From Asticcacaulis sp. ZE23SCel15 (GTDB lineage: Bacteria > Pseudomonadota > Alphaproteobacteria > Caulobacterales > Caulobacteraceae): a stretch of 64,000 nt of DNA. How positions within the stretch are numbered: position 1 is the first letter of the stretch; each line of letters opens with the position of its first letter. The DNA is taken from NCBI RefSeq assembly GCF_030505395.1, contig NZ_CP130044.1, positions 3,023,001 to 3,087,000 of the forward strand. The letters are read 5' to 3'. The position numbers and the translations under genes are program-made. This document shows, in pieces, positions 1-8,013 of the stretch. Below the pieces are notes generated by a model that did not search any database, was not told the DNA's origin, and saw only the letters and a program-made list of their open reading frames with translations.

Positions 1-425
1 TAAATGATCTCTGCCAGGCCGGGAAAGTCCGTGACCGGGCGACCATTATTCAACAGAAGACCGGTAAGCCTGTAAAATTCGAAATCACTGAACACACCCG
101 GTTGTCGGTTGAAAGACTGCTCGCGCAATTACCTAGTGGCGGCTCAGGGCACCTCTTCCCCGGCCGATCAAAACACCGGCCTCATATTTCCACAAGACAG
201 TATTCTCGGATCGTGCACACTTGGGTCGAGAGTATCGGACTGGAGACGACGATGTATGGAACCCATACTATGCGTCGAACGAAAGCGTCACAGCTATATC
301 GAAAGACAGGAAACTTACGAGCAGTGCAACTCCTCCTGGGTCATACCAAGCTGGAAAGCACGGTGAGGTATCTGGGCATCGAGGTTGATGACGCTCTGGA
401 ATTGGCCGAGCAGATCGATCTTTGA
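1..425 (+). CDS. Tyrosine recombinase (mini-integrase), C-terminal part, cut by the window edge
   Basis: The frame is open from base 3 to a TGA ending at 425, so about 140 residues of the C-terminal end are visible and the start lies outside the window. The HTMRR stretch is the HxxR box of tyrosine recombinases, LLGHTKLEST the following conserved box, and the Tyr in VRYLGIEVDDAL the likely nucleophile. The sequence resembles the stand-alone integrases of about 200 residues that are common in Alpha- and Gammaproteobacteria and lack the N-terminal SAM-like arm-binding domain; that comparison is from memory. Such enzymes often sit with accessory DNA, which fits the small orphan gene and accessory loci that follow. 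The catalytic Arg of box I would lie upstream and cannot be checked. Confidence 0.85.
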   Translation, partial: NDLCQAGKVRDRATIIQQKTGKPVKFEITEHTRLSVERLLAQLPSGGSGHLFPGRSKHRPHISTRQYSRIVHTWVESIGLETTMYGTHTMRRTKASQLYRKTGNLRAVQLLLGHTKLESTVRYLGIEVDDALELAEQIDL

Positions 426-495
426 TGCAGACGGCGTCGACCTTGGCGAGATATGCTACATGCCTAAAAGCGAGTCTCTTGGTCGACCCGCCACA

Positions 496-738
496 TCAAA
501 CGCCTGAAGAGATGGCGGCAGACGCATCCGGTACTTTTTCCAATTCAACAGCAGGGACAGCCGTAACGGAATAGCGCGCATCATCCCAAACCACGAGCGC
601 AACGTCTGGGTCGCCATTCGCAATGGTACTCTCGCGCACAACCAGATCTTCCTTATCCGGTACGGTGGTTACGGTTCCAAGTCCTTTGATTTTGTGGCTG
701 ACGCGATCTTCGTTTTGATAAGACAGGGATAGGGTCAT
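496..738 (-). CDS. Small protein with an SH3/UvrD-tail-like motif
   Basis: Hypothetical protein of 80 residues. The ATG at 738 is preferred over an upstream start at 774 because AAAGGAG lies directly before it with good spacing. The segment DRVSHKIKGLGTVTTV resembles the VxHxxFGxGxV motif of the small beta-barrel tail of UvrD/PcrA helicases, followed by beta-rich sequence with a WDD turn. In UvrD that tail contacts RNA polymerase, so a nucleic-acid or RNA-polymerase-related role is possible, but this is inference from one motif. It converges on the integrase gene, 70 bases away, and probably belongs to the same accessory unit. Function unknown. Confidence 0.6.
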   Translation of the reverse strand: MTLSLSYQNEDRVSHKIKGLGTVTTVPDKEDLVVRESTIANGDPDVALVVWDDARYSVTAVPAVELEKVPDASAAISSGV

Positions 739-863
739 ATTGGCTCCTTTGTCGTGATTTTGATAGTGCGGCATCGTTTGATACCTGACCGTCGGTGCAT
801 GCTGGCCGTGTCTTTGATCACAGTCCAGTCAAGTTCACGGCAGCTAAATGTGATCGACGTGAT

Positions 864-884
864 AGGAATATTTTGGGTATTCCT
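864..884. promoter_or_regulatory. Operator-like inverted repeat (7-base arms)
   Basis: AGGAATA at 864-870 and TATTCCT at 878-884 are exact inverted repeats around a 7-base centre. The size and position, about 250 bases before the first organosulfur gene, suit a dimeric regulator such as a LysR-type protein (CysB/Cbl class proteins control sulfonate genes in other bacteria). No regulator gene lies next to it in the window, so the binder is unknown. Confidence 0.4.
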
Positions 885-920
885 GACCCTATGAAAACGA
901 GCCACATGTAAGAACTATAA

Positions 921-970
921 CAAATTAGCTACTCTCCCGATTTAAGGCAGAATTTCTAATTTGCAAATTA
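921..970. promoter_or_regulatory. Cluster of CAAATTA half-sites including a perfect 14-base palindrome
   Basis: CAAATTAG at 921-928, CTAATTTG at 956-963 and CAAATTA at 964-970 form an inverted set; 957-970 (TAATTTGCAAATTA) is a perfect palindrome. A related CTAATTT recurs near 1022-1028. The cluster lies in the AT-rich segment just upstream of the first organosulfur gene and looks like a multi-site operator or promoter region. AT-rich DNA makes short palindromes easier to find by chance. Confidence 0.4.
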
Positions 971-1134
971 ACACAGAATTAGTAGGAATAAAAACACGCC
1001 GACCATATGAATGGGGCGCTACTAATTTCGTGGCCGGACGTCAACGTCGCCGTATCCCCATCATTCAGGTCTGAGCAGCGCCCATGTCATGGTGCGCGAC
1101 CTCGGACTTCAGCGATTTAGAAAGGCTCATTATC

Positions 1135-2226
1135 ATGGGCAACCCTTCCGGCATTCGCCTTGACGGCGCATATGAAATTCCAAACCTGTGGTACACACGC
1201 TGCCCGGTGCCGACACCACTGGGACTGGCCGTACAACTGGGCTATTTTCGCGATGAATTTACCTCTGACGGGCTTGAACTGAAATCGCTTCAGGAAAGCC
1301 TTGATCCGGCCGTCATAAAATCGCATTTTGATCACACCCTGCAAAACTCATTTCGTCAGGGCGGAAATATTCCGGCGATCTGGGCCAAGGCTAATGGCCG
1401 CGACACGCGCGTGATCGGTCTGAACTGGACGGATGAATCGCTGCTGATTATCACCCTGCACGGCTCCGGCATCCGCACGATTAAAGACCTGAAGGGCCGC
1501 AGATTGGCCCTGCCCGTCAATCCGGGCAGCATAGACTTCAACCGCGCCACGGCACTTCGGGCCTATTACAAGGCGCTGGAACTGGAGGGGCTTGGCCTTA
1601 AGGACGTTGAACTATTTGATATTTTGGCCCCGGCCGCGATTGCGGTTGGCTCAGACGTTGACACGTCCGGCCACCGCATCCGCAGACGTTCAGGTTACTT
1701 TGCCGAAATCAAAGCCCTGCTTAACGGTGAGGTTGATGCGATCTTCGTCAAGGGCGTGTCCGGCCTTGAAATCACCCGCGCGCTGGCGGCTCACATTGTC
1801 ACCGACATCGGCTTTCATCCCGACCCGAAGGTGCGCATTAACAATGGTGCGCCGCGTACCCTGACGGTCGATTCCGAACTGCTTGAGGCCCGCCCTGATC
1901 TGGTCGCCCGCTTCCTTAAACGTGTGGTCGAAGCCGGGGACTGGGCGCGTCAGCATCCGAATGAGACCCATGACTTCATTGCCCGTGAGACCTCATCCTT
2001 CCCCGATCTGGTGCGCGCGGCCTACGGCGAAAATGTTCACCACAACCTGGACACTTACCTGAATGATGAGGCCATTAACGCCTTGTCCGATTTCAAGGAT
2101 TTCCTGTTCGAACATGGCTTCTTGAAATCCAATTTTTCCGTGCCCGACTGGATCTCCAGAGTGCCGTTCGAGCGGCTGGAAGCCGACAGCGCTTCTATTC
2201 AAGCTTCTGGCCGCATCCCTGCATAA
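1135..2226 (+). CDS. DszB-type sulfinate desulfinase-like protein 1
   Basis: A 363-residue protein without signal peptide or lipobox. It has the periplasmic-binding-protein fold seen in NMT1/SsuA proteins, but its N-terminus matches DszB (2'-hydroxybiphenyl-2-sulfinate desulfinase): Cys23 in TRCPVP, His64 in SHFDH and Arg74 in FRQGGNIP fall where DszB has its catalytic Cys27, His60 and Arg70 (alignment from memory). DszB cleaves an aryl C-S bond, releasing sulfite in the cytoplasm. It would routinely be annotated as an ABC substrate-binding protein; the missing export signal and the intact triad argue against that. It opens the organosulfur locus and has a paralogue at 10285. Start chosen for AAAGG nine bases upstream. 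Substrate unknown; a sulfinate or related organosulfur compound is inferred. Confidence 0.75.
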   Translation: MGNPSGIRLDGAYEIPNLWYTRCPVPTPLGLAVQLGYFRDEFTSDGLELKSLQESLDPAVIKSHFDHTLQNSFRQGGNIPAIWAKANGRDTRVIGLNWTDESLLIITLHGSGIRTIKDLKGRRLALPVNPGSIDFNRATALRAYYKALELEGLGLKDVELFDILAPAAIAVGSDVDTSGHRIRRRSGYFAEIKALLNGEVDAIFVKGVSGLEITRALAAHIVTDIGFHPDPKVRINNGAPRTLTVDSELLEARPDLVARFLKRVVEAGDWARQHPNETHDFIARETSSFPDLVRAAYGENVHHNLDTYLNDEAINALSDFKDFLFEHGFLKSNFSVPDWISRVPFERLEADSASIQASGRIPA

Positions 2227-2230
2227 ATAT

Positions 2231-2246
2231 CCCGTCACAAGACGGG
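2231..2246 (+). terminator. Short hairpin between desulfinase 1 and the receptor gene
   Basis: CCCGTC and GACGGG form a perfect 6-base stem with an ACAA loop directly after the stop codon. There is no U-run, so partial termination, RNA processing or mRNA stabilisation are all possible. It may set different expression levels for the cytosolic enzyme and the outer-membrane receptor. Confidence 0.4.
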
Positions 2247-2273
2247 TCATAAATAACGAAAAGTAATATCCCA

Positions 2274-4778
2274 ATGACGACCTCCCCGAACGTCGTGCAG
2301 GCCTCTGCGCGCCGCACCCTGTGGCTTGCCTCGGCGGCCACCCTGTCCCTGATTACCGCGCCCGCCTTTACTCAAAAAGCGTTTACGCAAGACCTTTTGC
2401 TCGCCTCCGCCGATGATGTGGCGCAATCCGTGACCCGCGAAGCTCAGGCCGAAAAAGACCTGAAAAAAGACGACCGCGAAGACCGCATCGAAACCATCGT
2501 CGTCACCGCCAATAAGCGCTCGGAAAGCGTCCAAAAGGTGCCGACCGCCATTTCCGTGGTCGGCGGTGCCCAGTTGGAACGTAATGAAATCCGCTCGGCC
2601 GGCGATGTCGTGCGCTTTATCCCCAACGCCTCGGCCGCTCAGACCGAGTCGCGCAACCGTCCGCGCTGGTTCATCCGCGGCGTCGGCTCCAACGATCCGG
2701 GCGCCAATGTCGTCAATCCCGTCGGCGTCTATATCGACGAAGTGTATTTGAATGCCCCTTGGTTCCAGGCCTTCCCGGCCTTTGACCTTGACCGGGTCGA
2801 AGTCCTGCGTGGCCCGCAAGGCACCCTGTGGGGCAAGAACACGGTTGGTGGCGCGATCCACTATATTTCGCGCAAGCCTCAGTTTGAGACCGGCGGCTAT
2901 GCCCGCGTCGGTGTCGGCAATCTTGATGCCTATAACGCTCAGGGCGCTGTGACCGGCCCGGTCAGCGAAAACATCGCCGCGCGCCTGTCGTTTAGTCTGG
3001 AAAACCGTGGCGGGGTCGCCACCAACAATGTCACCGGCGAAGACGATTTCGGCAAGGTCAAGGACGCCGCCCTGCGCTTTCAGTTGCTGGGTAAGGTCTC
3101 TGATAATATTGAAGTCCTGGCCTCAGTACGCGCCCGCAATTCCGACGGCACGCCGATCGCCCGTTACATTGAGCCCGCCTTCCCCGATAACGCCACATTC
3201 AAGGGCGCATCGGCGCCTGCTGATGACTATGGCAACACCCCGACCAATGCGCCGGATGTCGGATCATCTAACGTCGACGGCTCGTCCCGCACCGACCAAA
3301 AGGGGGCTACCTTCACCGTCAACTGGACGCCGGGTGATTACACTTTCACCTCGATCACCGCCTATGATGACGGCCAGCAAGTCTCGAAATCCGATGGTGA
3401 TTTCACGGCGTTCGAAGGCTCACGCTCCTATGCGGATATCCAGAGCACCCAAGTCACGCAGGAGTTCCGCATCACCTCGCCGCGTGATGACCGCTTCAAC
3501 TGGATCGCCGGGTTTCATTATTTCTATGAGGATTTCTCATCCAATTCCTCAACCGCCACCCTGCAGACCACGGCTTATCTTGATCGCGGCACCGGGGCTC
3601 AGCGCTGGCGCCACACCTATTTCCAGAACGTGAAATATGATCAGGAAGCCAAGTCCTACGCTTTGTTTGGATCGGGCACCTATAACTTTACCGGCAAGTT
3701 CTCGATCACTGGTGGCCTGCGCTATACGACCGAACAGCGTGACGCTAAGATCGACATCCTGAACGGTCTGGGCGAAGCCTCGACCCGCCGCCTGAACACG
3801 GTAGATCCCGCCACCGCCGCGACCACCGCCAAGCCGCTGATTACCTTTATCAATACCGGCCAGTGGTGGCTACGGTCAGCGGTGACCTCATCGGCCCCGT
3901 ATCAGCCCTATGTGTCGGAACCTTCCAAGACCTGGAACCGCTGGACGTGGGATATAACCCCGCAATATAAGGTTTCCGACGATATCCTGTTGTACGCCAA
4001 GCACGCCCGTGGTTTCCGCTCCGGCACCTTTCAGGCCAGCGCCACCCAGTCCAACCAGTTTGATCCGAGCGGTATTGAGCCCGAAGACCTCTATTCCTAC
4101 GAAGGCGGCGTAAAATCGCAGTGGTGGGATAAGCGCGTGCGCGTCAACCTGTCGGCCTTCTATTACGACTACAAAAAGGCGCAGGTGCTGGTGCAGGGCG
4201 TGCCCATCGTCACCGGCGGGACCACCGCCTTTGCCGCGCGCCTGATCAATGCTCAGGGCTGGTCGAAGGGGATCGAGCTTGATATCTCGGCCAAGCCCAC
4301 CCCGAACCTGCGCCTTGATGCGGCACTCGGCACGCTCGATACCGAATATACGCAAGACTTCATCCCCAACAACCCCAATACCGGCCTGCTGTTCGGCAAG
4401 GGTAATGAGTTCACCCGCGCGCCGAAGTTCTCCGGCACGGTCGGGGCGGAATACCGCATCGCGACCAGCTTTGGGGACGTCACGCTGGCCACCGACTGGA
4501 GCTATCGCACCTCACAGTGGTTCACCGTTAATGCCCAGGAAAGCGATCCCACCAAGCTCGATTATCTGGTGTCTCAGTATCAGAAACAAAAAGGTTATGC
4601 GCTCGGCAATGCCCGCGTCACAGCCGCCATTGGCGATGATCTGGAGGTTTCAGCCTATGTCAGCAACCTGACTGATGAGACCTACAAAATCCTGACCTTC
4701 GGTACCCAGCAGGGCGCACGTCTGACCACCTATGGCGACCCGCGCACCTATGGCGTGACCGTCTCGGCCAAGTTCTAA
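2274..4778 (+). CDS. TonB-dependent outer-membrane receptor (organosulfur locus)
   Basis: An 834-residue TonB-dependent receptor. The N-terminus has a basic and hydrophobic signal region (about 13-33). IETIVVTANKR at about 72-82 is the TonB box and start of the plug; RPRWFIRGVGSNDPG and VEVLRGPQGTLWGKNTVGGAI are typical plug motifs. The rest is a beta-barrel ending in an aromatic Phe (SAKF). The family imports large or scarce ligands using the proton-motive force via TonB/ExbBD. Its place between a desulfinase gene and an SsuA-like lipoprotein suggests that it brings a sulfonate, sulfinate or other bulky organosulfur compound into the periplasm. The Shine-Dalgarno sequence is weak. The substrate cannot be read from sequence. 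Confidence 0.9.
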   Translation: MTTSPNVVQASARRTLWLASAATLSLITAPAFTQKAFTQDLLLASADDVAQSVTREAQAEKDLKKDDREDRIETIVVTANKRSESVQKVPTAISVVGGAQLERNEIRSAGDVVRFIPNASAAQTESRNRPRWFIRGVGSNDPGANVVNPVGVYIDEVYLNAPWFQAFPAFDLDRVEVLRGPQGTLWGKNTVGGAIHYISRKPQFETGGYARVGVGNLDAYNAQGAVTGPVSENIAARLSFSLENRGGVATNNVTGEDDFGKVKDAALRFQLLGKVSDNIEVLASVRARNSDGTPIARYIEPAFPDNATFKGASAPADDYGNTPTNAPDVGSSNVDGSSRTDQKGATFTVNWTPGDYTFTSITAYDDGQQVSKSDGDFTAFEGSRSYADIQSTQVTQEFRITSPRDDRFNWIAGFHYFYEDFSSNSSTATLQTTAYLDRGTGAQRWRHTYFQNVKYDQEAKSYALFGSGTYNFTGKFSITGGLRYTTEQRDAKIDILNGLGEASTRRLNTVDPATAATTAKPLITFINTGQWWLRSAVTSSAPYQPYVSEPSKTWNRWTWDITPQYKVSDDILLYAKHARGFRSGTFQASATQSNQFDPSGIEPEDLYSYEGGVKSQWWDKRVRVNLSAFYYDYKKAQVLVQGVPIVTGGTTAFAARLINAQGWSKGIELDISAKPTPNLRLDAALGTLDTEYTQDFIPNNPNTGLLFGKGNEFTRAPKFSGTVGAEYRIATSFGDVTLATDWSYRTSQWFTVNAQESDPTKLDYLVSQYQKQKGYALGNARVTAAIGDDLEVSAYVSNLTDETYKILTFGTQQGARLTTYGDPRTYGVTVSAKF

Positions 4779-4792
4779 GGGAGGATATTCGT

Positions 4793-5902
4793 ATGTCCAC
4801 GACCATGTTCAGAGCACTTCCTCGGCGCACCCTTTTGACCGGCCTTATCGGCATCACAGCGGCCCTTGCGGCCTGCGGCGAAAAACCGGCCTCAGCGCCT
4901 GCCGCCAAGCTGCCGGAAACGGTGACCATCGCGGCTATCTCCTACACCTATCAGGGCAAGCCGACCTTTAATGGGCTGTCTCAGGTGGTGATCAATCAGG
5001 GATGGCTTGAAGGGGAGCTTAAGAAAAAGGGTGTCGCTCTGAACTGGTTGCCGGTGCCAACTTCGGTCGGCGGCCCGCTGATCAACGAAGGCTTTGCGGC
5101 CAAGCGCATCGACTTTGCGGGCTACGGTGATTTTCCGGCCCTGATCGCCAAGTCGGGGGGCGTGGACATCCGCGCCATCACCTCCTCAGGTCAGGGCAAC
5201 AATGCCTATCTGATTGTGCGCAAGGGGCTGGAGGCCAAATCCATCGAGGATTTAAAGGGCAAGTCGCTGGCTATCCATCGCGGCCGTCCGTGGGAGCTGA
5301 CACTGGCCAAGCTGCTGGATTCCAAGGGCCTGAAGCTTACCGATTTCAAGATCTATAATCTCAACCCGCAGGCCGCCTATTCAGCACTGGCGGCCGGTAA
5401 GGTCGATGCGGTCTTTACCCTGTCCGAGGCCATCCTTCAGGAAGACAAGGGGGCCGGCACCATCATCTGGTCGACCAAGTCCAATCCCGAATGGAAGATG
5501 CGCACCGGCCTGTTTGCCCGCACCGAGTTCACGACGCAAAACCCGGAGCTGACCCAATTGGTGGTCAACGCCTACATCAAGGCGGCGCACTGGGCCTCAC
5601 AGCCGGAAAACCGCGCCGCATTCCTTGAGCTGGCGTCGCGCGGCAATAATCCGACCAGCGTGCTGGAACGCGATTACGCTAACGAAGGCGGTGACTGGAA
5701 CGACCATTTCTCGCCCATCATTGATCAGGGCTTTATCAACCATTTCGATGATGTGTCAAAATACACCTTTGAGAACAAGCTTGTCCAAAAAGAGGTCGCC
5801 AGCCGCGATTTCATCGACCCAACCTTTGTCAATCAAGGCATTGATGAACTGGGCCTGACAGGGTTCTGGAAAGAAACACCCGTCACAGGTCCGGTTCAAT
5901 GA
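4793..5902 (+). CDS. ssuA: SsuA-type sulfonate ABC transporter binding lipoprotein
   Basis: A 369-residue periplasmic binding protein of the SsuA/TauA/NMT1 class. The signal sequence has twin arginines (PRRTLLTG) and a lipobox ending LAAC, so Cys28 is the probable lipidated residue. Motifs such as IDFAGYGDFPALIA and EDLKGKSLAIHRG are typical of aliphatic-sulfonate binding proteins. It lies 14 bases after the receptor gene and overlaps the next start codon by four bases (ATGA). Unlike the two DszB-like proteins in this locus it has an export signal, so it is the true binding component for the SsuBC-type transporter downstream. Exact ligand unknown. Confidence 0.85.
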   Translation: MSTTMFRALPRRTLLTGLIGITAALAACGEKPASAPAAKLPETVTIAAISYTYQGKPTFNGLSQVVINQGWLEGELKKKGVALNWLPVPTSVGGPLINEGFAAKRIDFAGYGDFPALIAKSGGVDIRAITSSGQGNNAYLIVRKGLEAKSIEDLKGKSLAIHRGRPWELTLAKLLDSKGLKLTDFKIYNLNPQAAYSALAAGKVDAVFTLSEAILQEDKGAGTIIWSTKSNPEWKMRTGLFARTEFTTQNPELTQLVVNAYIKAAHWASQPENRAAFLELASRGNNPTSVLERDYANEGGDWNDHFSPIIDQGFINHFDDVSKYTFENKLVQKEVASRDFIDPTFVNQGIDELGLTGFWKETPVTGPVQ

Positions 5903-7158
5903 GTTCGGCCCCGGAGTCCTTATCCCCCTCTGGTGCCGGAACGTCCGAGGCGGCGGCCCCGGCTAATCCTCCCCTGGCCGCCGCCTCACCGGCTGTTTTT
6001 CTGGCCGGGTTCTCAACCCTTGCCCTGATCAGCGGCATCTCGATCGGTCTGGCTAAGGTCGTCACCCAGTTTTTCGCGCTGGCCATCGGTGCCGATGCCT
6101 TTCAGATCGGCCTGATCATGGCGATGGAATCGATTGGCATGGTTCTGGTCACCGTCCCCGCCGGTTTCATCATCGCCCGCTTTGGAGCCCGCAGGGTTTA
6201 CGCCATCGCCTCATTAGGCCCGCTAATCGTCAATCTGCTGCTGCCCTTCGCCAGTGGAGTCATCGGTCTGGCGATCGGTCGTCTGGTGATCGGGTTGTGC
6301 ATTCCATTCCGGATCGTGTCGATGAACTCGACCTTTCTGGCCCAGCTTAACCGCATCGGGGTGGGTAAGGCCGGTTGGTATCGCGGCGCGCTGACGGCAG
6401 GTCTGGCCCTGATCGGCCCGGCGCTGGCCACCGTACTTACCCAGCATGTCGACTATGTCTGGTCGTTCGCCATTATCGCCGCCCTGTTTGGCATTATGGC
6501 GGTGGGGTCGCTCTATTTCTTCACCGACGAAGCGCCCTCTACGCCCGCCCCCAAAGCCTTAAGCGCATCCGGCATCGCCTCTGAGGCCCGCACCTTACTG
6601 CGCAACAAAGACGTATCAGAAAGCTGCGTCATCGAATTTATCTCCTCGGCCACAGGATCATTGTTTGCCGCCTTCATCATCGTTGTGGCCGCCCACCTGA
6701 ACGGCCTCACCAAAGAGGACGGCGTCCATATCATGCTGTTCCACGGGGCGATGACGGTGCTGGCCCTGTTCGGAGCCGGCCGCCTGACGCGCACGCTCAA
6801 CAAATGGATCGCCTACGGGATCGGTTTGGTTCTGGGGACACTGGCCCTGATCATTCTGGGTACGGCCAGCGGGTTTGCCGCCCTTGCCATCGGGGCTGTC
6901 CTGCTCAGCGCGGGTCAATCCATCGTCCACCTCGTCAACATGCGGCTGTTGAGCACCCATCCCGGCGAAAAATCCAAAGTGTCGGGCCTGTTTAACCTGT
7001 CGTCCATGACCGGCTCCAGCGTCGGGGCGCTGGCGGGCGGGATCGTGTCCAAATTCGCCGGTGTCCAGTCGATCTACCTGTTGTGGCTGCCGGTGCTGTG
7101 GCTGGCCGCAGGCTACCTGTTCTTCGTTCTCAAAGGGACCAACCCTCATGAAGCCTGA
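5899..7158 (+). CDS. Major facilitator superfamily transporter
   Basis: A 419-residue polytopic membrane protein with about twelve hydrophobic segments in two halves, separated by a charged loop near residues 205-235. RFGARRVYAIASLGP after the second segment is the MFS loop 2-3 signature. It is translationally coupled to ssuA (ATGA overlap) and overlaps the next gene by 11 bases, so it is part of the same operon. MFS carriers are unusual inside an Ssu-type operon; it may export sulfite or the desulfurised product, or provide a second uptake route. Direction and substrate are not evident. Confidence 0.85.
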   Translation: MSSAPESLSPSGAGTSEAAAPANPPLAAASPAVFLAGFSTLALISGISIGLAKVVTQFFALAIGADAFQIGLIMAMESIGMVLVTVPAGFIIARFGARRVYAIASLGPLIVNLLLPFASGVIGLAIGRLVIGLCIPFRIVSMNSTFLAQLNRIGVGKAGWYRGALTAGLALIGPALATVLTQHVDYVWSFAIIAALFGIMAVGSLYFFTDEAPSTPAPKALSASGIASEARTLLRNKDVSESCVIEFISSATGSLFAAFIIVVAAHLNGLTKEDGVHIMLFHGAMTVLALFGAGRLTRTLNKWIAYGIGLVLGTLALIILGTASGFAALAIGAVLLSAGQSIVHLVNMRLLSTHPGEKSKVSGLFNLSSMTGSSVGALAGGIVSKFAGVQSIYLLWLPVLWLAAGYLFFVLKGTNPHEA

Positions 7159-8005
7159 GCTAGAGCGCATTCCGAAAAGTGTGAAGCGGTTTTCGGATTC
7201 AAATGCGCGTAAAAGTAAAATTTCAGAGCGCCGATCTGATTCAGTCAGATCGGAAAACGCTCTGAAACTCATCCTGTCGGTCGGATCGCCTCTGCTGCTG
7301 CTTATCGTGTGGCAGGCCGTGACCGCGTTTAAACTGTTCCCGCCCGAAGTGCTGGTCTCGCCTACCGCCGTCGTATCCGCCTTTGGCGAAGTCATCACCA
7401 CCGGTGAACTGCAGCGCCACCTGTCGGAAAGCCTGACCCGTCTGGCAGGCGGCTTTACCGCCGGTGCGTCGCTGGGGCTGCTGTTCGGGCTGGCGCTGGC
7501 GCTATCGAAAACGGTGGAGCGGGTATTCGGCCCGACGTTTCAGGCCCTGCGTCAGGTGCCGGTTCTGGCCTTTATCCCCATGCTAATCCTGCTACTGGGC
7601 ATCGACGAAGTGTTCAAGATCATCATCATCGCCAAGGCCGCCTTTTTCCCCGTGGCCTTGGCCGCCTACGACAGCGTTAAGGGCGTGCCGAAATCCTATT
7701 TTGAGGTGTCGTCGCTGTACCGGGCGCCGTGGTGGGTGCTGATCAGTAAAATCCTGATCCCCGCCACCATCCCCAATATTCTGGCCGGCGTGCGCCTGAG
7801 CCTGACCCGCTCGTGGCTGGTGCTGGTGGCGGCGGAACTGATCGTGGCCGATAGCGGTCTGGGCCAGATGATGGAGATGGGCCGTCAGATGTTCCGCCTC
7901 GATATCGTCATGGTCGGGGTGATCGTCGCCGGGGTCATCGGCTTTGGCCTTGACCGCCTGTTTCAGCTTTTGCAAGCGCACGCCCTGCGCTGGAAGACCG
8001 CGTGA
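7148..8005 (+). CDS. ssuC: SsuC-type ABC transporter permease 1, with a repeat-derived N-terminal extension
   Basis: A 285-residue inner-membrane permease of the SsuC/TauC/NrtB family. The transmembrane part starts near residue 42; GVPKSYFEVSSLYRAP is the EAA loop that contacts the ATPase. The ATG at 7148 has AGGGA upstream and overlaps the MFS gene by 11 bases. Residues from about 5 to 40 are highly charged and encoded by a palindromic repeat (7162-7267) that stays in frame, so this permease has an N-terminal tail that its relatives should lack. It works with SsuA, the second permease and SsuB to import the substrate at the cost of ATP. Confidence 0.85.
   Translation: MKPELERIPKSVKRFSDSNARKSKISERRSDSVRSENALKLILSVGSPLLLLIVWQAVTAFKLFPPEVLVSPTAVVSAFGEVITTGELQRHLSESLTRLAGGFTAGASLGLLFGLALALSKTVERVFGPTFQALRQVPVLAFIPMLILLLGIDEVFKIIIIAKAAFFPVALAAYDSVKGVPKSYFEVSSLYRAPWWVLISKILIPATIPNILAGVRLSLTRSWLVLVAAELIVADSGLGQMMEMGRQMFRLDIVMVGVIVAGVIGFGLDRLFQLLQAHALRWKTA
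7162..7267. repeat. Palindromic repeat element inserted inside ssuC
   Basis: About 106 bases made of two hairpins. The first has outer arms GCGCAT (7165-7170) / ATGCGC (7203-7208) and inner arms TCCGAAAA (7171-7178) / TTTTCGGA (7190-7197). The second has outer arms TTTCAGAGCG (7221-7230) / CGCTCTGAAA (7258-7267) and inner arms CCGATCTGA (7231-7239) / TCAGATCGG (7245-7253). The motif around TTCCGAAAAGTGTGAAGCGG is familiar from small dispersed repeats in alphaproteobacterial genomes, usually intergenic. Here it lies within a coding sequence and reads through without a stop. I see no second copy in this window. Confidence 0.85.
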
Positions 8006-8013
8006 GGCCGATC

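Larger units (their letters stand above)
739..1134. other. Non-coding control region upstream of the organosulfur locus
   Basis: I see no gene here. It carries the promoter side of the leftward small gene and of the rightward organosulfur locus, an AT-rich core at about 890-1000, and the two palindromic sites listed separately. A short in-frame extension from an ATG at 1084 to the gene at 1135 is judged non-coding because only the ATG at 1135 has a Shine-Dalgarno sequence (AAAGG, nine bases upstream). Confidence 0.6.

Noticed and set aside
1084-1134. An upstream ATG for desulfinase 1 that adds 17 residues
   Set aside because: No ribosome-binding site precedes it and the added residues do not resemble a signal peptide, while ATG 1135 has AAAGG at good spacing.
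7061-7147. A longer start for ssuC permease 1 inside the MFS gene
   Set aside because: It would overlap 98 bases of the MFS gene in another frame and adds Cys/Ser-rich residues unlike a permease; ATG 7148 has a ribosome-binding site.
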